The notes beneath the pieces were generated by a model. That model was not told the DNA's origin, ran no database searches, and saw nothing but the letters and a program-made list of their open reading frames with translations. A stretch of 64,000 nucleotides of DNA from Paraescarpia echinospica (lineage: Eukaryota; Annelida; Polychaeta; Sabellida; Siboglinidae), in contig CM034533.1 in NCBI GenBank assembly GCA_020002185.1, positions 41,413,116 to 41,477,115 on the forward strand. The letters are read 5' to 3'. Position numbers and translations under genes: made by a program. This document shows, one piece after another, positions 34,530 to 47,689 of the stretch (positions are counted from its first letter, which is position 1; every line of letters starts with the position of its first letter).

Positions 34530-34765
34530 CACACATATTGGTGGCAGAAATAGAAAAAGAGGAAGACAAAAGTTGAGATGGAACGACAGCGTGAAATGTT
34601 ACCTTGGGAGGGCAGGTGCGAACAGCCACGAATGGAAGACTGTTGCAGAAGACGGAGACAGGTGGAGAGTGTTAACAAACAAAGCAGAAGAACCTACCGA
34701 GTGACGTGAACCTCACTCCGCAAAGGAGCAAGGGAGAGAGGAAGGTATGTTGATTATAATGTTGG
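34530..34765 (+). mobile_element. RTE-like LINE 3' end fragment
   Basis: The plus-strand frame encodes RKRGRQKLRWNDSVKCYLG, then W at HEWKTVAEDGDRWRVL and a stop at 34702-34704. The GRxKxRWxD...AxDRxxWR pattern is the typical C-terminal end of RTE and related endonuclease-encoding LINE polyproteins. Only about 170 coding bases and a short 3' tail remain. Confidence 0.65.
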
Positions 34766-36980
34766 AAATGATAGCAATGCCATCACATGACGCATAGTGT
34801 GAATATTTACCTTTAGGCCTACGGAGTTTCTATCGCCTTTGAATGTTAAGCCGTCTCCTATTTGTGTATATTATCTTAACATATTAATTAGTTTAGATAA
34901 CGTCATGTCCGTTATAGTCTGTGTCATAACCATGTCACTATTTTTCGCAATAATGTATTTTATTCTTGTACCACTTTGAGATATGTTGATGTTGCTCTAA
35001 GCGAGCGAACATTTCGCTAAGCTAATTCACCACCATATTAGACTAGGCCACTCACCCGTTTCCTTGTTGTCTTCACATCTGTTTTAACCACACATTGCTT
35101 CCACTTTCTTGTTCTAGGCCAGTGTTTAAATGGCCATATCGCCTACTAGCAGGAGACGTTTTACAGTCGGCCTTAGCACCATAAGCCGTAATATGAGACT
35201 TTCAGCACATTTGTAAATTATGATCACTTAGCAATTTTTCATTCTATAGTAATATAAATGCTCGCTGTCCTAGAACCGTGACACACACCATACTTTATGA
35301 CGGTGTCGCATGTCTAGTTGACATTTCATTTCTAGGTTATACTTGATTTCACCAACCAATTGTGTTGAGTTGCTATGTGGAGGCGTTGTTTGGTGTTACA
35401 GTCAGAACTGAACCAGTATCATCAGGAAGGTTTATTTATACTGTTAAATGGTTCTACATAAAAGGCCTGCTCCGTGTTTATCTAATCAAAGTAAGTCTCT
35501 ATGTCATTATGTTCTCCCGTTATTTCTAGGTCAAAATCAGCCTTGTCCATTTTCCAGGTCACCCTTTAAATCAAAGTGGCCCTTCCACAAATAAAATCCC
35601 TACGAGCTTTTTACATCTGAGCAGTTAACGCAGCGGGAAATGTGATAATATCCTATCGTACCTCCTGTGGTTTTGCAGACCGTATTGCAGAAAGAGTGCC
35701 TTAATCCATTGCTTGGTCCATTGACAATTGCCATAAATGCAGCACTGTGTTCAAGCGTATCATCAGGTGATTTCAAGCAAGCGCATATATATATATATAC
35801 GTCTCTACCTAAAGATGGCGTAAAAATTATATACCTGCGTCTAACGTGAATGTAATTCCCAAATTACCTGCAACTTTAAACGGTCATAATTATGTGACTC
35901 TATATACGGATACAGGCCAAATAAAAACATTTACACTGCATGGTCTGTGGACTGACTTTGACGCTATTGGTCATTATATGTTTATTAAACGTTTTTTTTA
36001 CGCCTTCCCTAAGCAAACATGTCGCACCAGCACGGGACTTATGATTTATCTTTGACAACAAAACATGTTACGTGGCACATGTCTTTAACATATCGTTCTT
36101 TCTGTTATCACATTATGTCGTCGGTGCCATATTTTCGTATGTTTCTGTTGCAAACCTACTATTGCAGCTAGTGCAACACTTTAGCAAGAATATTCGGTCT
36201 CACGTCTTCCATTCGCTGCTAGTTTTGAAAACTCTGCATTAGCATTCTAAACCGGGTTTTTTGGTTGTATTTTTATTGTATATGTATTATTTGATGTTGA
36301 GTCATCCGGAAATAAAATAAAATTTCGACGTCATCTGAACGCGTATCTTTTTCATTATGCATATTGCCATTAGCTGCTTAAGACAGTCATCCATCGGTTG
36401 GCCATTTTGACAGTGCATGCCGATGCTGAGAATGCTTAACCCGTTGGTTTTGACCTGTCTCCGACTTCGGCGTGATGTCAATTTCTGTACAGTATGATTT
36501 CCCAGCATGTACCACGCAGCCGCTTATTCTGTTTGCGTAACTGGATAATCCGCATGTTGTTGGCATTTTATAGGCATGACCAGGATAGCCACTATATACC
36601 GATATGTATGCAAAGCCTACGGCGTAGTGTACAAAGCTGTGATAAAATACAGCACAACAGTTGAAGAAACAGCTAAAAGGAAAGTGTTAGAAACATGCAG
36701 GGTACTGGCTTGTGTGGATGGGTTGGGACCACTGGAACTGGAAAAGAGATTGTAGGTGGAGCTACATGTACCAGAACACAACTGTGTCGGAAGAGAACGA
36801 AAAACGACACGAGATGATAGAAGGAAGGTGGAGGAACCGGGAGAGGAGAAACACCTGAAGACGAAAGTATTTCAGAGAAGACTGAGATGGGGGACAGGTA
36901 CAGAGAATGATCGAAGGAAGACTGACAAACAGAAAGGAAGAAGTGGAAGACCATCGTTAAGTAATTACCATATACCAAAG
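34766..36980. other. Non-coding, nothing recognised
   Basis: About 2.2 kb between element fragments. A short (AT)n run lies near 35785. The minus strand was inspected for upstream exons of the EF-hand exon at 31453-31660 and none was convincing. The Lys/Arg-rich frame at 36756-37070 on the plus strand comes from purine-rich DNA and is not called. Confidence 0.4.
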
Positions 36981-36982
36981 GC

Positions 36983-37062
36983 GGAGCATAGGCGGATCCA
37001 GGGAGGTTTGAGGGCACGTGTCCCCCTAGACCTTTGGAATGTGTCCCTGTTAACCTACACAT
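36983..37062 (+). repeat. GC-rich repeat with GGATCC/GCACGTGTCCCC motif, copy 2
   Basis: GGCGGATCCAGGGAGG, GGGCACGTGTCCCCCTAG and ACCTTTGGAA match the minus-strand element at 34290-34405 in order and spacing. Confidence 0.5.
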
Positions 37063-37129
37063 TCGGGTAACTTGATGCGAACATGGTCATGGATTTGCGG
37101 TACCGTCCGGCATTCGTTAATCCAGGTGT

Positions 37130-37400
37130 ACTATTGGAGGTTTTTTGGTAAGCCGGAAGAAGGTGGGTTTTTTTCGGGGAGCACCTCAAGGCGGGGTGAA
37201 ATTGGAGGTTTTTGAAGAGTCTCAATGTGTATTGGGGGGTGTTTCAACGGGGGAATGCAACTGGAGGTCTTTGGAGAGCCTGAAGTTTGGGGTTTTGGGG
37301 AAATTCAAGGCTGATGCAGCTGGAGGATTTTGGAGAGACTGGAGGTTGGGGAGCCTCATGGGGGTGCAATTGGAAGTTTTTAGGAGAGCCTCAGAACCCC
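37130..37400 (+). repeat. Dispersed G-rich repeat, locus 4 (longest array)
   Basis: Six or seven diverged units of roughly 33-45 bp lie in tandem. Each combines TTTTGG(G)GAGCCT, CAAGG/CATGG and GGGGTGCAATTGGAGG-like blocks. The final unit ends at AGAGCCTCAG, followed by a C run. The frames through it are repeat artefacts. Confidence 0.7.
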
Positions 37401-37603
37401 CCCCCCCCGAATATTTACAACGTTTCGACGCGGGTGCGTATAAAAAACATCGCGGATACAAATCATCGACATTTATGCAAGTACGCCTCCTATCGAATGC
37501 AATTGATCTAATTCGTGTCCTCTCTCTGGACTACCTTCTCTGCACCCGCCGTTACGTACAATGTAAGTAATCACACGGTCCGACTAAACACCAAAAAACC
37601 TCT

Positions 37604-39464
<1,861 letters not shown>

Positions 39465-39823
39465 CGTGGCGCGTGCTTCTGTCAGACAAATCAAACAGCG
39501 AGAGTAAGATGTGTCCCGCTACAGCGTGTTCTTTGAATGACAGACAGGAATTTAAGACGTATGTATGTGTTCCCACGCAATGTGATTACCTCAATCCCTA
39601 GAATAATCCAGGCAATCAGTGATGTTTCAACTCTTGCTTCTGCAGCGATGTTTGCAGCATGTCATACCAAAATTTAAACCTACGTAAGTATAAGAAATAG
39701 AATATATAAATATTTCCTTTCCAGGTATTGGAACGCGTACGCACGCATGCCTGCACACGCGAAAGCGCACAAACAAACAAATACAGTGAGAAGTAGTGAT
39801 ATAAAGATACTAATTAAAGAGGG

Positions 39824-39960
39824 ACACACGCACACGCACACGCACACGCACACGCACACGCACACGCACACACACACACACACACTCGCTCACAGACACA
39901 CACACTCGCTCACAGACTCACAGACTCACAGATTCACAGACACACAGTCACGAACATACA
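39824..39960. repeat. (CACACG)n/(CA)n microsatellite with CACAGACT tail
   Basis: Six-base CACACG units pass into CA repeats and then CTCGCTCACAGACA and CTCACAGA units. Confidence 0.95.
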
Positions 39961-40839
39961 CACAGAGACAGAAAGAACCAAAGCATGGCGTATTTGCATA
40001 CAATATCGCCTTCGACGCACCGCGTGCTGTTCGTGAGCTGTTTACCTCTAGAAACAACAAGTTCGCATGGGTGCCATCGTGTTGGACTCACGCATGACGC
40101 TAATGACCACACCGGCACACTATTACTACTGCGAGTGGTCAAACTAGCACGCATCACGTGGCGCTCACGGCAATGACATTCTTTCACCAATGATCAGGAT
40201 TCGACAGTGTAAAGCATGTTAACATGCCGAGAATCTGCACGGTACTCCCGATTCCGACTGAGTGTCACAGGAAATGGGAGGTGGCCTAAGAATAGGTGGT
40301 AGATGACAGTTTGGCACCCAAAATTGGTGGGTGACGAGAGGATGAGATCACTACCCCTTGCCACCCCCTCAGACCGTTATCAAACAAAAGTATGTCTTCC
40401 AAGTGTAAAACACTTCACATACAAATTTGCGGTCGTATGCCATATAATTTGAGACCAGCATGTCATAATTCGGAGGGTTTCCGCCGATTTAGTAAGATGT
40501 AGTTCATGTTGAAATTGTGATCACATAACAACTATTGCTTCTGCAGATACAATTCAATTAATAAAAGCACATAGTTTTCTTTATAATTTTGCGCTGACAG
40601 CAAAGTACCAAGGCGCAGTTTCCGTGGCGAATAGAAGAGATACGCGGAAACTCGCTATTATTCATCTTTGGGACTGGACAAAAGTGATCTTAATAGCGAG
40701 GCGATCGTATTAGCGGAACTAATATCCTATAATTTACTGTACATGGAAACAATTGGGACTGTTCTATGGTGAATATATATATATGTACATATATATATAT
40801 ATACATACATAACAAGTATTTATGTTTATTTCATATAAT

Positions 40840-41021
40840 GTGTGTGCGTGCGCGTGTGTGCGTGTGTGCGTGTGTGCGTGTGTGCGTGTGTGCGTGTGTG
40901 CGTGTGTGCGTGTGTGCGTGTGTGCGTGTGTGCGTGTGTGAGTGTACGTGTGTGCGTGTGTGCGTGTGTGCGTGTATGCGTGTATGCGTGTGTGTGTGTG
41001 TGTGCGTGTGCGTGTGTGTGT
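40840..41021. repeat. (GTGTGC)n microsatellite, ~180 bp
   Basis: Mainly GTGTGC hexamers with A-containing variants after 40938. Frames on both strands (Cys/Val/Arg and His/Thr) are artefacts. Confidence 0.95.
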
Positions 41022-41631
41022 AAAGGAAAACGTTCACGTATGCCCTTTCATTGATAAGTAGTGTGTCTTTCTGGTCACATTATCTTTTATTTGGTATTGA
41101 CGACATTTTTATGACATGTTCTGTTTTCAGCGCTGCCGAGAGTGCACGTTAGTACATTCTGCAGGCCATATAAACTCCGTAATCTACAAGCCAAACACAT
41201 AGCGCGCTGGCTGACCAGATGTTCATAAACGATGTTCTTTAACCATGGCATTCGACATCATTTACCTGGTTTATGCCAAGCTACTTCGTTTGTTGTGTTA
41301 GCAACGGTTGATTGCTTTTATAACAGCTAACCTTACAATGGTTTTATTGAAGTTTTAATTAGTAATTGCAAATCGTTCGTACTACCTGTGATGTATTCGA
41401 GCACCATGCCAAGGCCAGTTGTTAGTGCAGTCTGTGTTGTTTATTGCTTACACATGCCTTATTCCCTCCCACGGATTGCACCGAAGAAGATAATTATATA
41501 CGTAAAACAACCGTGTTCTGTGAATATGTATTTAAGAATCAGACGTATTACTTAGCTACCGCAAAAAACCCGGAATAATAAAAAAATAAAAAATAAATGT
41601 GTAAAATACAGACCAACTGAAGGTCGAACAT

Positions 41632-41943
41632 AGGGGGCGTAGCGACGTGATTAGAGATCAATTTTTAAATCGAGAGATTCCACGTTCGAATCGACTTGTT
41701 GCCGTTTCGAATATTGGGTAAGTTCGTTCACTCCACTTTGATCCAAACAGTGTGAATAAGTACCTGGCTATAGGCAGTGGTGGATATTTGTGTACGAGTA
41801 GTCTTCGCGCAGTAGTTGCACCGTGGCTAAGTGCTTCCAAAAGGACTACATCGTGTTCGATCTAACTGGTTTGCCAAGGAATGAAGTGTAAAGCGCTTTG
41901 AGCAGTTCTAAGGAACGAATACTGCGTTATATAAGAACCAACC
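41632..41943 (+). mobile_element. tRNA-derived SINE (family 2), plus-strand copy
   Basis: The head GGGGGCGTAGCGACG (A-box-like) is followed by CCACGTTCGAATCGACTTG (B-box GTTCGAATC) and a body with ACCTGGCTATAG, GATATTTGTGTACGAGTAG and TCTTCGCGCAGTAGTTGC. The end shows AAAGCGCTTTGAGCAG. It matches the copies at 52433 (same strand) and at 21846 and 29580 (reverse). Confidence 0.8.
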
Positions 41944-41993
41944 TTGATATAAGTCGCGATTTGAGATACTGAGTTACTCTGCATGATTAGTTA

Positions 41994-44225
41994 CTATATA
42001 ATTGGCAAACTGAACTTGTCAGCTAACATTCCTGCGATTGTGTGGCATGGAATATGAGTCGAGCCCTTCACCACCCACAACTCTTGCAGTCCTTGTGTGC
42101 GGACACTATAGTAGATGGACAAGATAAGTACGTCTGTGTTTGTAGCCTGCATAAATACTCGCGTGTACCCATAGTGGGTCACACAGTAAGATATATCGGC
42201 AAATATGCGAGTATCTGCCTCTTCGGGATCTCCACATGCCAGTTCGAGTAGCACTACTGGTCCATCAGTAGTGATGACTATAGCTGTGTCTGCTTCTTTG
42301 AACCGGCCACCAAGAACCAGTTTTACGCCTTGAGGCATTGCTTCGTGATGTGTTGTCCAGGATTCGGCGAGGTAATTCTGCAGGGCTGCTTTGTTGTTGG
42401 GGTTCGCAATAAATGCCTTCCGTGGTGGGATAGGCAAATTGTCTTTGACTTCATAAGTACGGCTTGATTGCTGAGTTTGTTGTCGACGGATTCGTTCATC
42501 AACCGTCAAGCTCTTTGATGGTTCAATGTCGTACTTGTCTCCGACCATACTGCCACAGGTGCAGTGTGCAGGGATTGATTAGAGTAACTTCTTCAGATAC
42601 CTTCCTTGCATGTCTGTAAACATTTTGCATTCAATGTCTTGGTTACGGTGTATGAATGCCGTAGCATCTACAATTCACAGCACATCTTCGTCCATGGCAG
42701 GCAGATGGTCTTCCTTTGAGCTGGTCCTTCATGACAGCCACGTAATCTGCCTTGTTTCCTTTCCTCATTGCATAGCCAGGTGACACATCTAGATTTGGTT
42801 CGAAGAGTGACGCAGGATACTCTGTCCACTCATTTGCGAATGCGTTCGTGTCCTTCTCTTGGATGAAGCATAAGCTCCCAAAGACGTCATTTATTTCCTG
42901 ATATATTCTTGTCTGTTGATACTTTACTTTCTGTTTGCCTTTCTGCTCAAACATCTGGAAGTAAACTGGTTCAACTTCGGTTTTTCTCAGCTCTTCCCTG
43001 CTAATCCTTCCGATTTAGCTGCTAATCTTTTCGATTTAGCTTCAAGCAGATTCAGGGACTGACATTTATCGCCTGTTGCGATGTCGATTAGATCTTGCGA
43101 GGACCAGCTGAATGGATTAATCATCTCTTGCTTCAGTAGACTTTTCCTCGTGTTCACATCGGATCGGTCTTTGTTGGTTTTAGTGTTAGTTGACGGTTTG
43201 GTGCCCCCCCTGAACGTGGGCCATTGCCTTTGTCTGCCCATATACTGCAGTGAGCGTTGGAACTGCTCTAAGATATTTCTCTCCGGTAGTTGCTTTTTGA
43301 GTAACACCTTTGAACAGCTGTGTCTTCGCTTCACGATTGTAGGTTTGTTCCAAAGCCATGTCAGTCCAAACTGCATTGAACTTGCCGCTAGTCACACGCA
43401 CATTAAAACGTCCACGTTGGAATTCTTCATCTATGTCTGGTGGCAGATTCCTCATAGCGGCCAGGTAGTGTGGGACTGTGCCGCATACTTAATATGGCCA
43501 TACCAAGTATGGCAGCATTTTTCCGACTTCCCAGCATCCCGTTCGTTCTGCTGCCACATACCTTTTTAGAATGAGGACCATGTCGATGTACATAAGCCAC
43601 AACTTGACTGTTGGAGAAGTGCAAAAGGTGTTGTCGAACTCGGACAAAAACAATTCCACATCGTCCCCAAGCGATACCATCTCCACGTGGGCCTGCAATG
43701 CAGCTGCTGTGTCTTGGTGTGCTATTGCATCTGCTAGCTTTTCAGTAGTTCCAGATAGCGCTGGAATCACGTCTAGATTGACATCTGCTTCTTCCAGGGT
43801 CCATGATTCAAGTGCTTCCCAGTATAACTCCAGTATTGTGGCTAGCATCTCACCATGTCGTAATAGTCCTTACCAGACATCAGATTGTTCTTGGTTCCGG
43901 CTAGAAACACCTTATGTTCGGCGACGACTTTTTCGATACCAGAAAACGTGAACAGGCAGCCAAGAGCTCCTAGGAAGTTGTTAGCTACATGGAAGTCACG
44001 CATGCTCAATATCAGATGCTCATATTTGTCTGGTTTCTTTTTTTGATGTCCGAGGGCAATTTCATATATAGCCTGATTACATAGTATGTTACAGTACTGC
44101 TGGCCAAGTTTCTTCGTGATTGTGATACAATATTCAACCGAAGATTCAACAACATCAAGCTTTATTGGTGACTCTGGGAAGAAAGGTCCATACCCGATCA
44201 AAGTTTGCGGTTTCTTGCTCTCCAT
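41994..44225 (-). pseudogene. Broken copy of a multicopy invertebrate gene family (GKDYYDMVRC / EEADTR type)
   Basis: On the minus strand, colinear pieces in shifting frames read IGYGPFFPESPIKLDVV, CNQAIYEIALGHQKKKPDKY, MRDFHVANNFLGALG and SGKDYYDMVRCHEML (44225-43830). Next come VKLWLMYIDMVLILKRYVAA (about 43580), RGRFNVRVTSGKFNAVWTD and LEQTYNREAKTQ (about 43400-43310), and finally DPEEADTRIFADI with TNTDVLILS (about 42230-42090). From memory this order matches a large, repetitive family of long uncharacterised proteins of cnidarians, molluscs and other invertebrates, probably carried by or derived from a transposon. At least four frameshifts or stops break it. Its function is unknown; EEADTR...DTDV could be an old nuclease-like core, but this is speculation. 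Confidence 0.65.
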
Positions 44226-45439
44226 AAACAGGTCATGGAAGGAGTTTTTCGGATTGCAATATACCAGGATAGGTGACCGACAATGGGAAAACTGTTATGT
44301 TCCAAGTTCTGCCAAAGGATGCAAAACTGTGCAAAAGATGGATTGGATTGTACTTTTGAATTACATCCTTACATTTCACAAATGTAAGGATCATTCAGTC
44401 TCTGGCATTGGTATAATTTTGATATGATCCGCTTTGGTTAACCATACCATTTCTACCGATGTTTTACTCATGGTTGCCTCCAGTGTTTCCCAACAATTGC
44501 CATAGCACACCTTATGATCCCATGTAATAAGTTATCTACATGTCAGATGTTTTTAGAAATTAATACACTTACATACATCTAAATTTTCCCAATTTGCGAT
44601 ATTTTGGTTATTTTGTACCGACATTAACATTTTATAGGCCCCTCTGTGTCATATTTGCTCAATTGTGACATCGCCATACGATAGATCATGTACGAATTAC
44701 ATTTACATACATGTCATCCGTTTGGTTGATTCACTTTTGATGCAGTTATGAAACAAATTTTGAAAAATAAAATAAGCGATACCGAAAAAAATTCACAACT
44801 ATTTTATGGGTACGTCTGTTCAAACCAATATTTGTGTGTATTCGCAATCAAGATGGCCGAGCAGGCCTCTTGATTCTTTATACTGACACATCATACTAAA
44901 ACAAAAATGAGACCTGCAAAGTGTAGGAAGCGGTGTCCGGTCCATCCTAAAATAATACCCTTTTAACGCACTGGATCCTGCACTAATAACGTCATTCTGC
45001 CGATGAAGACTGCGAGATGCAGTCGAAATATTTAAAAGAGAAACATTTTATTGTGAGGTAATTATGCCATATGACCGGGTTATTGTTTTCTTGACCTATT
45101 TATTTTGACTTTGAGACGGTTGTGTTTGGACAGGTACCTGCAGACCTGCACACCCAACATGAGCCATTAACTGATGTTAACCATTCGACCAACAGTCAAC
45201 GTTGTTGCCTACTGATCGCTGTAAGTCGTACATGATATTTATGATCGGATTCATCGACTTGATAAAACGATATACTGCGCAGCGTCCTCGATTAATCACA
45301 CTTGCTGTGTTTTACGTTACTGTGCATCATCGGACATGCACCAACGATGCAATCATTCAGTGGCCGACCTAGAAATTAATTAACCAATTAAATACCTAAA
45401 ATACATAATGTGCTTGAATTAAATAAATAAAAAATAGAA
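44226..45439. other. Non-coding, nothing recognised
   Basis: The first ~200 bases may still belong to the relic family to the left (minus-strand SFGRTWNITVF-like translation), but no clear motif supports it. The rest is AT-rich spacer. Confidence 0.35.
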
Positions 45440-45985
45440 TAATTTAATGAAAAATAAAATGCATTATGAATACATATATCGAATGTCCACATTGCTAAAA
45501 TGTCACTGGCGCGGACTGCAAAGTTCCTTGAAGGCCTGCCAAAATAAGAGTGTCTTTAAGAGTGACTTGATAGTGGCAACACAGTCTGCATGCGTGACTG
45601 CGTGGGGCAGGGCATTTCATAGGATCGGGCCAGCCACCGACAAGGAACGACGGCCATAATGTTCCATGTGGTATTTTGGAACTGTTAGCCGATCATATTC
45701 GGCCGATCGAAGTGATCTGGTCGACGTGTAAGATGTCAAGAGCGATGAGATGTACGCAGGGCCGGGATGGTGCACAACACGATATACCAGCAGTATACGT
45801 TTGAATTCAATCCCCTGGCAAACCGTGTAGACGATACAGAAAAGGCGTCATGTGTTCTCGTCTCCTTGTGCCAGTAACGAGACGTGCTGCAGAATTCTGC
45901 ACCATCTGCAACTTTCGCAAATGCATCTCACAGGTAGACCATATCACAATGCGTTGCCGTAATTGACATGTGACCCAACCATAGG
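45440..45985 (-). mobile_element. CR1-like LINE 3' fragment
   Basis: On the minus strand the C-terminal region of a LINE ORF2 can be followed: NYGNAL, then IEFKRILLVYRVVHHPGPAY, RSLRSAEYDRLTVPKYH, YGRRSLSVAGPIL, a TGA in place of Trp, NALPHAVTHADCVATIKSLL and KTLLFWQAF. These are the standard end motifs of CR1/L2-like elements (…AGPxLWNxLP…FKxxLKTxLF…). An in-frame stop at the Trp codon and a frameshift make it inactive. Confidence 0.8.
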
Positions 45986-45999
45986 CGCGGGAACGAAAT

Positions 46000-46262
46000 T
46001 CATATATTAGGGGGCTACTGGAGAACCACTAAAATATGTTTGCCCTCCAATTGCACAAACCTTTCACAGTCGAAAAAATACAAATTAATCGTCTCATAAA
46101 ATTTAGATTCCCACCCGCCATTGACGCACGCCACAAAAAAAAACATTCACGCTCACATTTAATGGGGGGGAGGGGCAGAAACATACGTTTGCCCCCTCGA
46201 AATATTCTGGGGGTAGCTCGCCCCACCCCCGCCCCCGCCCCCGCCCCCGCCCCGCCCCATTA
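46000..46262. repeat. GC-rich repeat with (CCCCCG)n tract
   Basis: The segment contains TTAGGGGGCTACTGG near 46009, GGGGGGGAGGGGCAG near 46164, CTCGAAATATTCTGGGGG near 46195 and a CCCCCG hexamer run at 46223-46258. Its G/C-rich ends resemble other dispersed elements in the window, but I cannot define boundaries. Confidence 0.4.
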
Positions 46263-47685
46263 ATGATTTATAGTATTTTGAACTGAAACTCATTCCAATT
46301 ATATGACCATTTCCTTTAATTTCTGGAGAATGGAGAATGGCCGATCAGTCATTTTGTCCATTGACAAAATACCTCTAAATAACTACCTTTGTGGTTTAAT
46401 GTATCGTTAATCGATCAAATTTAAAGGCCAATGGTCCAAGGACGCGAGTGAACATACAAAGAGGCGAGTGATACTTGGCACCTAGAAGAAGATACACTTA
46501 AAGTATCTACGTGTTAGCGTATTAATATATAGACTTGTAGTACTCGCCTCTTGGCATATTGCTTGGACATCTTAGCAGCTGCTGCAGCCGACTACTGGCA
46601 CTGAAGTGGTACGATTACATTAAATAGCGTCTACCTAATTAGTAAAGAGAAACGCTCCACTACTGAAAGTTATGTGCTAATTGCTCTGATTGTGCAGTTT
46701 GAGTGTGCACATTCTAGAAGCTGTAGAGTAAAGTGTATCTCATTTACTGCAATCAAAGTCTATCGCCATATGCAGCAAGAACGGTGACAGGAGTATGCTC
46801 TAGTACAGCGAGGAATCCAATCATTGGGGATGCTTCTTCTTCACGTGTATGTCTACATAATTTTGTCAAGCGGTCAATCCATTTGGGGAGGCTCAAGGCA
46901 CTGTAAACTTCATCACATGGCGACCCGTTCATTCGAACACCATCTAGACTTATCCGTGAAAACATTCTGCTATACTGCAGTTACTGCATGAAGACCATTC
47001 GTTCACAGTTTCATGATTATAGGTTCTCAGTTTTCCAGCTGATTGAGCATCCGATTATAGTTAGATTTCGTGCATTTGTAAAGTCAGCAAGCAATGCAAC
47101 TAAATCTGTTGTCGTACTGGCGAGAGCCCACCTTCTTACATCCAATATGCTCTCTTCTATTACAATTACTCATAGCTTCCTGTTCAGCTTTCGTCCTTGC
47201 GGTGGTACGCGATTCTATATAGCGGGAATCATAGTAACTTCTCGATTTCATGCAGATTAGTCTAGACATTACGTTGTGTTATGTTATGTACGCACAATAT
47301 GAAATATAAATACTGCAATGCTTGGGGCAGTATACTCCCCCGCGGCATGGACCCACATTCTTCGACAGCAGTGATTACCACAGTAAAAGCTGACGGAAAA
47401 TCACAGCACTTACGTGTGCAGTTGTAGTCATGCAATCTTGTGGCCTGTCATCGATTGGTCAGGCTTGATCTCGTGTTCGCTGCTCTGGTTGTTAACGAAT
47501 GTAGCTTTCCTGTGCGACATATCTGCTTTCATTTTCTGCATAGTGTATTAAATCCATTAATATTACAAGTGACTAAACAATGTTCAAAAGTTAGGTTATT
47601 TGCTGCGCATGCTCTGCGCAATCTTTGCTACGTTTGCATTTCATAAATGTTTTATTATAATTATCTTAATACTAGTCTAGCGTAA
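46263..47685. other. Non-coding, one unassigned frame
   Basis: The minus-strand frame at 46753-46965 (70 codons, SRISLDGVRMNGSPCDEVY...) has ordinary amino-acid composition, and weakly similar coding-like sequence may continue upstream to 47269 through stops. I do not recognise it. It could be a transposon relic. The remainder shows nothing. Confidence 0.3.
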
Positions 47686-47689
47686 TAGT

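Larger units (their letters stand above)
39465..41631. other. Non-coding, upstream of the EF-hand gene, with microsatellites
   Basis: The promoter of the minus-strand EF-hand gene should lie here, above 39464, but I see no clear core element. It contains a CACACG/CACA array at 39824-39960 and a GTGTGC array at 40840-41021. No other gene was recognised. Confidence 0.45.

Noticed and set aside
36756..37070. Lys/Arg/Glu-rich frame of 104 codons
   Set aside because: It arises from purine-rich DNA and runs into the GC-rich repeat; no family resemblance.
40766..41054. Cys-Val-Arg and His-Thr repeat frames
   Set aside because: They translate the (GTGTGC)n microsatellite.
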